Below, in pieces: positions 1-5,629 of a DNA stretch of 29,890 nucleotides (its first letter is position 1; each line of letters opens with the position of its first letter). Both the position numbers and the translations under genes were made by a program. The stretch is from a virus: the IMG/VR virus record IMGVR_UViG_3300049783_000650, positions 1 to 29,890 of that record; one strand, written 5' to 3'. The notes under the pieces were generated by a model. The model did no database searches, was not told the DNA's origin, and worked only from the letters and a program-made list of their open reading frames with translations.

Positions 1-2
1 GT

Positions 3-95
3 CATTGTGAAGTAATTGGTGCAGTTAGTGTTAGAAACTTTGTAGAAGGTAAGAAGGTATCATCCTTCAAAATTTGGAGACCAAAAAATGGCTAA
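3..95 (+). CDS. C-terminal end of an unidentified upstream gene
   Basis: The window opens inside an open frame that reads about 30 codons and ends in TAA at 93-95. The visible tail finishes KIWRPKNG. The next start codon (ATG at 88) overlaps its stop by eight bases, the same tight coupling used elsewhere in this genome, which supports it being real coding sequence. I do not recognise the protein from this short piece. By position, just upstream of nucleotide-metabolism and replication genes, it may belong to the early or replication group, but that is inference. Confidence 0.5.
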   Translation, partial: HCEVIGAVSVRNFVEGKKVSSFKIWRPKNG

Positions 96-168
96 AACTG
101 GTGGAACAAACGTGGCACTACCCAAACAAGAGACAGCAATGGTTGGGAAACAGCATGAGTATGCGTGA
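88..168 (+). CDS. 26-codon small ORF, possibly a truncated gene
   Basis: It starts at ATG 88 with GGAG at 74-77 as a reasonable ribosome-binding site and begins MAKTGGTNVALPKQE. It stops at TGA 166-168 and overlaps the next gene start (155) by 14 bases. The last residues (HEYA) come from a 16-base segment, AAACAGCATGAGTATG, that recurs at the mazG-like start (841-856). This looks like a longer gene cut short when the downstream paralog cassette arrived, but a genuine 26-residue peptide cannot be excluded. The function is unknown. Confidence 0.35.
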   Translation: MAKTGGTNVALPKQETAMVGKQHEYA

Positions 169-472
169 TAAGATCGCAAAGATTATTTGGGACCATGGAC
201 TTCACGACGCCCATCAAGCAGCAGCCCAATCCATCATCGCCGCCCTGCCCTCAATGATTGCGCCGCTGGTTTGGGATCGAACTGCAAACAATCATTGGGA
301 AAGTGGTCACTACTCAATCAACGAAAAGCGTGGTGTCTTCCGCGTTAGCTTTTGGGCTGGCGGGTCAATCGGGCTTGTTAAGGTTTGCAATCGCAACGAG
401 TTTGATAGTTCAGTTTTGAGAGCCAACACCCACCACCGCGCCACTATCATGACAGCATTTACAGGAGAGTGA
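155..472 (+). CDS. hypothetical protein, first of two tandem paralogs
   Basis: A 105-residue protein. I start it at ATG 155, not at the upstream TTG in the same frame at 74, because the protein then begins MSMRDKIAKII and aligns with its neighbour's MSIRDQIAEII. Both paralogs share the N-terminal helix, an ALPxMIxPLVW block and the C-terminal block ANTHHRAxIMxAFTGE, while the central 50 or so residues differ. I associate proteins with this PLVW and ANxHH layout with Rhodobacterales and their phages, where they are unannotated. No catalytic motif or membrane segment is visible. The function is unknown. Base use (CCACCACCGCGCC and similar) looks richer in GC than the following genes. Confidence 0.8.
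   Translation: MSMRDKIAKIIWDHGLHDAHQAAAQSIIAALPSMIAPLVWDRTANNHWESGHYSINEKRGVFRVSFWAGGSIGLVKVCNRNEFDSSVLRANTHHRATIMTAFTGE
421..469 (+). repeat. 3' conserved block of the paralog pair, copy 1
   Basis: This 49-base block encodes the shared C terminus and contains the AGGAG used by the following gene. It matches 791-839 at 46 of 49 positions, while the middles of the two genes are clearly diverged. The pattern suggests recent duplication with replacement of the centre, or homogenisation of the ends. Confidence 0.75.
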
Positions 473-476
473 CACC

Positions 477-851
477 ATGAGTATTCGTGACCAGATTGCA
501 GAGATTATCTACTCAAACTCACCAGCAAACGGGACAACCCTAAACAATAAAGCAGCCGACGCTATCCTAGAAGCCCTGCCTGGCATGATTGTGCCGCTGG
601 TTTGGGAGGGCGTAGAGGACGACTGCTTTGTCCATTCGGAGGCCGATGGATACACTTACGAATTAAGCGTATGTGACAAGCTAGAAAGGTCTTGCGATTA
701 TGTTTGGAGGTCTGACGTAAGGTATATGGGCAAAACAGAGGTTAGCATTGCAACCAAATCAACCGCATCTTTTGAACAAGCCCAAACCGCAGCCAACACC
801 CACCACCGCGCCGCTATTATGGCAGCATTTACAGGAGAGAAAACAGCATGA
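477..851 (+). CDS. hypothetical protein, second of two tandem paralogs
   Basis: A 124-residue protein starting at ATG 477, preceded by AGGAGAG. It shares the N-terminal MSIRDQIAEII segment, the ALPGMIVPLVW block and the C-terminal ANTHHRAAIMAAFTGE block with the gene just upstream. The central part (roughly residues 45-105) is different and longer, and includes EGVEDDCFVHSEADGYTYEL. Conserved ends with an unrelated-looking centre suggest a scaffold that presents a variable middle. It is translationally close to the mazG-like gene, which starts four bases before its stop codon ends. No enzyme motif or membrane segment is visible and the function is unknown. Confidence 0.85.
   Translation: MSIRDQIAEIIYSNSPANGTTLNNKAADAILEALPGMIVPLVWEGVEDDCFVHSEADGYTYELSVCDKLERSCDYVWRSDVRYMGKTEVSIATKSTASFEQAQTAANTHHRAAIMAAFTGEKTA
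791..839 (+). repeat. 3' conserved block of the paralog pair, copy 2
   Basis: This is the second copy of the block at 421-469, with three substitutions in 49 bases. It also provides the AGGAG ribosome-binding site for the mazG-like gene at 848. Confidence 0.75.
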
Positions 852-1135
852 GTATGAACCTAGAAGTATACAACAAGATCGCCTTAGACTTCCTAGAAGA
901 AGGTACAACAGACGAGCATTTGTTTGTTGGCTTTGCTAGTGAAGCTGGGGAGGTTATGAAAGAGCGGATGCTAGAGGTTCGTAAAGGTGAAAATTGTACT
1001 GTTCCTATTGTGCAAGAACTTAGTGACGTACTCTGGTATATTACAGTAATTGCCCACAAGAGAGGTTACACTCTGTCAGAACTTATGACTTACAACATAA
1101 ACAATCTTAGCGACCGTGAGCTTAACCCAAAGTGA
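848..1135 (+). CDS. MazG-like nucleotide pyrophosphohydrolase
   Basis: A 95-residue all-alpha NTP pyrophosphohydrolase of the MazG/dUTPase-like family, which hydrolyses (d)NTPs to monophosphates and PPi. The family metal-binding signature is present: E32-A-G-E35 followed 22 residues later by E57-L-S-D60, then VLWYITVIAHKRGYTLSE as in typical MazG helices. The length suits a single-domain phage MazG. Start ATG 848 has AGGAG 833-837 upstream; ATG 854 is an alternative. In marine phages such proteins are linked to nucleotide recycling or to lowering the ppGpp alarm signal; which applies here is not shown. It overlaps the next ORF at ATGA. Confidence 0.85.
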   Translation: MSMNLEVYNKIALDFLEEGTTDEHLFVGFASEAGEVMKERMLEVRKGENCTVPIVQELSDVLWYITVIAHKRGYTLSELMTYNINNLSDRELNPK

Positions 1136-1284
1136 TGATTTTAGTAAGGAAGGGTTCCCTTGTAGAGATATGGTATGGACCACCTAATGACTTGGAAAGT
1201 GATTTTATCGGCTCCTTTCATTACACTCTTTGTAAAGAAACTATTGCAGCAATTAAAAAATTTGAGCAATCAGAAGGAAGATAA
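1135..1284 (+). CDS. 49-residue hypothetical protein
   Basis: A short ORF starting at the ATG that overlaps the mazG-like stop codon (ATGA, 1134-1137 region) and ending at TAA 1282-1284, three bases before the next start. The product begins MILVRKGSLVEIWYGPPND and ends KKFEQSEGR. The tight coupling on both sides and absence of any other gene in the 150-base gap support it. It is not recognisable, and no membrane or metal-binding pattern is visible. Confidence 0.55.
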   Translation: MILVRKGSLVEIWYGPPNDLESDFIGSFHYTLCKETIAAIKKFEQSEGR

Positions 1285-1286
1285 CT

Positions 1287-1490
1287 ATGGTACCTATGAG
1301 TAAAGAAATTAAAAATTGGATTGACAATGCTTCTTATGAGCAGCTATTGTGGCAGTGGCGCTTTGCAGATATTGGTAACGATCTTTTTAACAGTGAGCAT
1401 GAAAGCTCAGGTTACTTTGTAAAGATTATGAAAGAAAAGCGCTTTTCAGATGGAGCGCATGCCATTGCATCTAAAGCTGTTGGCTGGTAA
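1287..1490 (+). CDS. conserved phage hypothetical protein
   Basis: A 67-residue protein starting at ATG 1287 behind GAAGGAAG; an internal ATG at 1296 (MSKEIKN) is an alternative start. It contains WIDNASYEQLLWQWRF and a GYFVKIMKEKR segment ending in SKAVGW. I recall this pattern from unannotated small proteins of many tailed phages. It is probably soluble and mostly helical. It is the last gene before the first copy of the promoter-like repeat. The function is unknown. Confidence 0.75.
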   Translation: MVPMSKEIKNWIDNASYEQLLWQWRFADIGNDLFNSEHESSGYFVKIMKEKRFSDGAHAIASKAVGW

Positions 1491-1512
1491 CTACAAGTAA
1501 ACTAAGGACAAA

Positions 1513-1531
1513 AAATACTGCCGACTAATGA
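1513..1531 (+). promoter_or_regulatory. putative phage RNA polymerase promoter, copy 1
   Basis: AAATACTGCCGACTAATGA, identical at 9553-9571 and 21130-21148. Aligned to the T7 class III promoter it keeps AATAC at -16 to -12, C at -9, ACTA at -6 to -3 and G at +1 (here 1530), with the same spacing. The differing central bases are those read by the T7 polymerase specificity loop, so a divergent phage polymerase is the natural reader. It stands upstream of the exonuclease, primase-helicase and RNR genes. Confidence 0.75.
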
Positions 1532-1554
1532 CCAAGACTTAACAGGGGAGACCC

Positions 1555-1794
1555 ATGAACCACAATGATTTGTCGAGGTGGGAAACACTTGGAGGCAACC
1601 TCAATCGTCCACCAATTCCCAAACCTACTAAACCTACTAAATCCAAGGAGAAGCACATGAATTCTGAAAAATGGTATGATAATGCTGTTTCTGAGCTAGA
1701 AACAGAATATGACAACGGAGAGCTATCACCAGAAGAATTTAAATTTGCTATGAAATATTTGAATGATGAGTATGAAGAGGCCAACTATAAATGA
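1555..1794 (+). CDS. hypothetical protein, possible two-start gene
   Basis: The first gene after promoter copy 1. Two starts have good ribosome-binding sites: ATG 1555 (GGGGAG) giving 79 residues, and ATG 1657 (AAGGAG) giving 45 residues. The longer form adds a proline-rich leader (PPIPKPTKPTK, encoded by two and a half copies of AAACCTACT) before the helical acidic part NSEKWYDNAVSELETEYD. The conserved-looking unit is the C-terminal helix, so both forms may be made. The stop overlaps the exonuclease start (ATGA). The function is unknown. Confidence 0.7.
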   Translation: MNHNDLSRWETLGGNLNRPPIPKPTKPTKSKEKHMNSEKWYDNAVSELETEYDNGELSPEEFKFAMKYLNDEYEEANYK

Positions 1795-2648
1795 TTGCAT
1801 TAATTGATGGAGACCCTCTAGTTTACCAAGCTTATTGGCATGTTAAACGAACTTATGAAGCATATCTAAAAAAGCTTAAGAAGCGTTTCACTGATGGTGA
1901 GATTGATGAAGAACACTATGATAGACAGCTTGTCTTAGCTGAGAAATCTTTTGATAAAAATGGTTTTGCTAAAGCTAAGATTAACATGGACATGCTGTTA
2001 GAAAACATTCTAAATGAGTTGTTTGTTGATGAGTATGCTATTGCTGTTGGTGGTGTTGGTAATTACCGACTTGATATTCACCCTGAGTATAAGGCTTCAA
2101 AGACACGGGCGGCTGTTCGAAGTAGTAAACCTGTATGGTTTGATGATCTAAAGGATTACCTTGCAGCCAAAGAGGAGTCTATCTCAACAGATGGTTATGA
2201 AGCAGATGATTTGCTACGAATTTGGTCTAATGACTGTAAACGCACTGACACTGACTACATCATTTGTTCAATTGACAAAGACCTAGATTGTATTGATGGA
2301 AAACACTACATCAACATTCACCCAACAAAACCTAAACACCAGTATGAGATTGCAGCAGAGTACGCTGAGTGGTTCTATTGGTATCAAGTACTTATGGGGG
2401 ATAATGTTGACGCAATACCGGGTCTTAAAGGCTGCGGACCAAAAACAGCAGCTAAAATCCTAGAAGACTACTCAACACGCGAAGGCTACATAGAGGCTAC
2501 TTGCAAAGCTTACTTTAAGGTTTATGGGCTAGAAGAGGGCTACGAGCACCTTCTTTTTAACGGTAAACTAATACATATCCTACCCGCTTTTGGCGAGCAC
2601 TTTTCTATTAAAAGGAGTGTGTACGATGAATTTGTCTTATCTGTATGA
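1791..2648 (+). CDS. 5'-3' exonuclease / flap endonuclease (T7 gp6-like, FEN family)
   Basis: A 285-residue PIN/FEN-family nuclease that removes RNA primers or degrades DNA ends for recombination and precursor recycling. Acidic metal-binding residues appear in the expected order: D6 and D8 (LIDGDPL), the E137-A-D-D140 cluster (GYEADD), D162 and D164 (SIDKD), and D204/D207 in the helix-3-turn-helix DNA-binding segment LMGDNVDAIPGLKGCGPKT (202-220). The length is close to T7 gp6 (about 300). Its start overlaps the previous stop. Its 3' end overlaps the homing endonuclease start by 23 bases. It is the first recognisable replication gene of this unit. Confidence 0.93.
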   Translation: MIALIDGDPLVYQAYWHVKRTYEAYLKKLKKRFTDGEIDEEHYDRQLVLAEKSFDKNGFAKAKINMDMLLENILNELFVDEYAIAVGGVGNYRLDIHPEYKASKTRAAVRSSKPVWFDDLKDYLAAKEESISTDGYEADDLLRIWSNDCKRTDTDYIICSIDKDLDCIDGKHYINIHPTKPKHQYEIAAEYAEWFYWYQVLMGDNVDAIPGLKGCGPKTAAKILEDYSTREGYIEATCKAYFKVYGLEEGYEHLLFNGKLIHILPAFGEHFSIKRSVYDEFVLSV

Positions 2649-3390
2649 AGTCATGGCTAACACCGAGACCTCAGACAGTTTAGGCCATTGGCAAGTACCT
2701 CCTGCTCTATCTCATATTAAACCAAAACAAACACACGGATTTGTTTACTGTATTGAAAGCTTGAAAACAGGACATCTGTACCTTGGAAGAAAGCAAACTG
2801 TTCACGGGGGAAAGAAGTCTAGTAAGCTGTATGGAAAAGAAACCCCTTGGCGAACTTATAGAGGTAGCAGTAAAAACTTAAAAGCACTTATGATTAAGGA
2901 AGGTGCCGAATCTTTCTTATTTCACATACTCGAATATTTTTATACGCGTGGCGGACTAAACGCAGCAGAAATTGAGTGGCAAGTTAAGTGTGACTGTTTG
3001 ACCGCTAAAATGGAGGGAACAGAAGATCGCCTCTTTCTTAACGGACAAATAGCAGCAATGAGGTGGGTGCCAAAAGAGTTTCACACAGATGAGACAAGGC
3101 GTAAAATGAGAGAGTCCCACGCTAAAAATATTGACCATGGAAACTGGCATGTTGGGAAGCCAGCGAGAAACCCTAAAAACAGGGATAATTTAGTTCCCGG
3201 AGGTCTTGACCCAAAATACTGGGGACCCAACAAAAAAGCCGTTATAGTAACGAAAGGTGAAGAACAACACATTTTTAATGATTCAAAATCAGCAGCTAGG
3301 TTCATAGGTTGTGCACATGACTCTGTAGCAAGAGTTTGTAGAGGAGAAAAGAAAACGATTTATGGCTGGAGGGCTACATGGCACGAATAG
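2626..3390 (+). CDS. GIY-YIG-like free-standing homing endonuclease
   Basis: A 254-residue protein of the Seg-like phage homing endonuclease type. The N-terminal nuclease region has GFVYCIES (38-45) and LYLGRKQ (51-57) as a diverged GIY-YIG pair, then WRTYRGSSKNLKALM, and E115-I-E-W, where the family has a catalytic Glu. A basic middle part (HTDETRRKMRESHAK) resembles NUMOD3-type repeats, and the end (SKSAARFIGCAHDSVARVCRG) fits a NUMOD1/IENR1 DNA-binding helix-turn-helix. I chose ATG 2626 because AAGGAG lies nine bases upstream; an upstream in-frame start at 2590 has no such site. It overlaps both neighbours, which is unusual for a mobile gene and implies precise insertion. Confidence 0.82.
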   Translation: MNLSYLYEVMANTETSDSLGHWQVPPALSHIKPKQTHGFVYCIESLKTGHLYLGRKQTVHGGKKSSKLYGKETPWRTYRGSSKNLKALMIKEGAESFLFHILEYFYTRGGLNAAEIEWQVKCDCLTAKMEGTEDRLFLNGQIAAMRWVPKEFHTDETRRKMRESHAKNIDHGNWHVGKPARNPKNRDNLVPGGLDPKYWGPNKKAVIVTKGEEQHIFNDSKSAARFIGCAHDSVARVCRGEKKTIYGWRATWHE

Positions 3391-5084
3391 TAGGACACGA
3401 GCCGTGTTCTTTTTGTGGAAGTAACGACAACAGAGCGATTTATGAAGACGGTGGTTCTTACTGCTTTTCTCCGGGTTGCTCTAAACCTTATGGGAAAGGA
3501 GAATCTATGGATGAAGACGAAGACCTAGACGCCTTGTTTGCAGACACAGGGTCAAGTGGCCGACAGACAAGTAACAATACAAAGGGTAGTAATCGTACTT
3601 GGCTAGTGGATGAAGTAACAAATGATTTTGTTTCTGCAGCAGACCCTAAACGTAAAATACCTAAAGAAATTTACGATTTTTACGGGGTAAAGGTTGGATA
3701 CAACAGTTCTGGTGAAGTTACTGAAAAGTACTATCCCTATGATATTGTTGATAACAAGCCTCAAGGATACAAGATTAGGGTCCTACCGAAGGACTTCAAA
3801 TCAAGGGGTTCTATTGGCAAGGTATCGACTTTGTTTGGCCTAGACAAATTTAACGGGGGTCGTAAGCTAGTTATCACAGAGGGTGAAGAAGATGCCTGTG
3901 CTGTTCAAGCTGCAAGCTATGCCCACTACAAGTGTTTCTATCCAGTTATCTCTCTTCGTTCAGCCACGGGACTAAATGACCTAATTGAGGCTCGTGATAA
4001 GATCCGTGAGTATGATGAAGTAATCCTTTGGATGGATAATGATAAGGCTGGTGATATTGCTATGCCTGAGGCCGCTCGTATAATCGGGTTTGACAAAGTT
4101 AAGATTGTGAAGAGTAGTGAGAAAGATGCTTCAGACCTTTTTGTAAAAAACAAGAAGGCTGTTATGGAAGCTATATGGCGTTCTGTGGATTATACTCCTG
4201 CGGGTATCTTGACTAAGGAAGGCCTTTGGGAGCAGTTAAAAGCTTACAACAACTTGGAGTCTATCCCTTACCCACCCTTTATGGCAGGTCTAAATGAAAA
4301 ACTTAAAGGTATGCGATTTGGCGAGATTACCTTGTGGACTTCGGGTACTGGCTCTGGTAAGTCAACACTACTACGAGAAATTGTTATGCACCTCCTTGAA
4401 ACCACAGAAGATAAAATTGGTATCCTTAGCCTTGAAGAGTCGCCAGCGGAAACAACAAGAAAACTAGTTGGAATGTCGCTGTTCAAAAACCCTGCTGAAG
4501 AAGAACTTACCGATGAAGAACTAGAAAAAGGATTTGAAAATGTCTTTGGTAGTGACCGAATTATGTTGCTTGACCACCATGGTACAGCAGCAAACAGTTC
4601 TGTTGTCGATCACTTAGAGTTTATGGCTTTGAAAGGTGTTAAGTACCTATTTTTAGACCACATTACTCTGCTAGTTGCTGAAGGTGCAGACGGTTTAACT
4701 GGGAATGAAGCAACAGACAAAGTCATGGGTGACCTACTGCGTGTTGTCAAGAAGCATGACATTTGGTTAGGTCTTATTTCACACTTGCGAAAGACACCTG
4801 ATAGTAAGGGTAAGTCTTTTGAGGAAGGTAAGCTGCCAACTTTAGATGACATTCGTGGCTCAGGTTCTATTAAACAAATTAGTATGGATGTTATTGCTTT
4901 TGCAAGGGATGGTGGTTCACCTGATGAAGAAGTTAGAAACACCATTATAACAAAAGTGCTTAAGTGTCGTTATACAGGTTTGACTGGCCCTTCTGGGAGT
5001 CTTAGCTACGATTACAAGACAGGTCGGATGACTTCGATACACAAAGACAATGATTTTGATGAAGATGAAAAGGTAGATTTTTAA
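3378..5084 (+). CDS. T7 gp4-type primase-helicase
   Basis: A 568-residue bifunctional replication protein. It has an N-terminal zinc-binding domain (C10, C13, C29, C34), a TOPRIM primase core (ITEGEEDA 166-173, then WMDNDKAG 218-225) and a RecA-like helicase with Walker A SGTGSGKST (322-330) and Walker B YLFLDH (423-428). The length matches T7 gp4 (566). The acidic tail DNDFDEDEKVDF ends in phenylalanine, as does the T7 gp4 tail that docks on DNA polymerase. It unwinds DNA and primes lagging-strand synthesis. The start overlaps the homing endonuclease. The cognate polymerase is not in the window. Confidence 0.96.
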   Translation: MARIVGHEPCSFCGSNDNRAIYEDGGSYCFSPGCSKPYGKGESMDEDEDLDALFADTGSSGRQTSNNTKGSNRTWLVDEVTNDFVSAADPKRKIPKEIYDFYGVKVGYNSSGEVTEKYYPYDIVDNKPQGYKIRVLPKDFKSRGSIGKVSTLFGLDKFNGGRKLVITEGEEDACAVQAASYAHYKCFYPVISLRSATGLNDLIEARDKIREYDEVILWMDNDKAGDIAMPEAARIIGFDKVKIVKSSEKDASDLFVKNKKAVMEAIWRSVDYTPAGILTKEGLWEQLKAYNNLESIPYPPFMAGLNEKLKGMRFGEITLWTSGTGSGKSTLLREIVMHLLETTEDKIGILSLEESPAETTRKLVGMSLFKNPAEEELTDEELEKGFENVFGSDRIMLLDHHGTAANSSVVDHLEFMALKGVKYLFLDHITLLVAEGADGLTGNEATDKVMGDLLRVVKKHDIWLGLISHLRKTPDSKGKSFEEGKLPTLDDIRGSGSIKQISMDVIAFARDGGSPDEEVRNTIITKVLKCRYTGLTGPSGSLSYDYKTGRMTSIHKDNDFDEDEKVDF

Positions 5085-5294
5085 ATGAACAACGAGAAAT
5101 TTCTAATTGCAATGACGACTTCAATTCTCTCTAAGATTGTTATGGGACTCCCTCTGTCAGACTACGACAAGAATTTCATGGCTGGTATCAAGGAAGGTTT
5201 TGAGTCTATGGAAGAAAAAGAACAGAAAAGCCTAGTGATGTTTTCGGACATTCACCAAGCAGAACTCGAAAAGAAAAAAGGACGGGTTAATTAA
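5085..5294 (+). CDS. hypothetical protein downstream of the helicase
   Basis: A 69-residue protein starting directly after the helicase stop codon (TAAATG) and ending in a TAATGG overlap with the next gene, so all three are probably translationally coupled. The first half is moderately hydrophobic (FLIAMTTSILSKIVMGL), the second half is charged and helical, ending ELEKKKGRVN. The hydrophobic part is too broken to call a membrane segment. No known family is recognised. Its position suggests a replisome accessory role, which is inference only. Confidence 0.75.
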   Translation: MNNEKFLIAMTTSILSKIVMGLPLSDYDKNFMAGIKEGFESMEEKEQKSLVMFSDIHQAELEKKKGRVN

Positions 5295-5599
5295 TGGAAT
5301 ATACTGAACTCACACCTGAGGAAATGCGCCTCTGGAACTATGCAAATAACCTCCTGTATGCCAACTTTAAGGCAGACAATGAAGCGGGTGTTACTCGGTT
5401 CTTGAACGATCCAACAATCAAAGCAAAGTTCAATGATGATCAGCGAACTACCCTGATGCAGTTTTGGTTGCTAATTACGGGTCTTGATGATGAGGCTTAT
5501 GCTGGCGAAACGGGGCCAGAAAAATTTGACGCGGCTGAAGACTACGAGGATGACGAAGAAGAAGATAAAAATTCCCACGACTCCATAAAAGCACTTTAA
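5294..5599 (+). CDS. hypothetical protein with acidic C-terminal region
   Basis: A 101-residue protein. Residues 1-70 look like a compact helical domain (TPEEMRLWNYANNLLYANFKA). Residues 78-95 are strongly acidic (EDYEDDEEEDK) before a short SIKAL end. Acidic tails of this sort occur on replication proteins that compete for DNA-binding surfaces, but here the final residue is Leu, not the Phe of the T7 type. It lies between the helicase and the ribonucleotide reductase. The function is unknown. Confidence 0.75.
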   Translation: MEYTELTPEEMRLWNYANNLLYANFKADNEAGVTRFLNDPTIKAKFNDDQRTTLMQFWLLITGLDDEAYAGETGPEKFDAAEDYEDDEEEDKNSHDSIKAL

Positions 5600-5629
5600 A
5601 AACAATAAAAACAAGGAACCACAACCATT

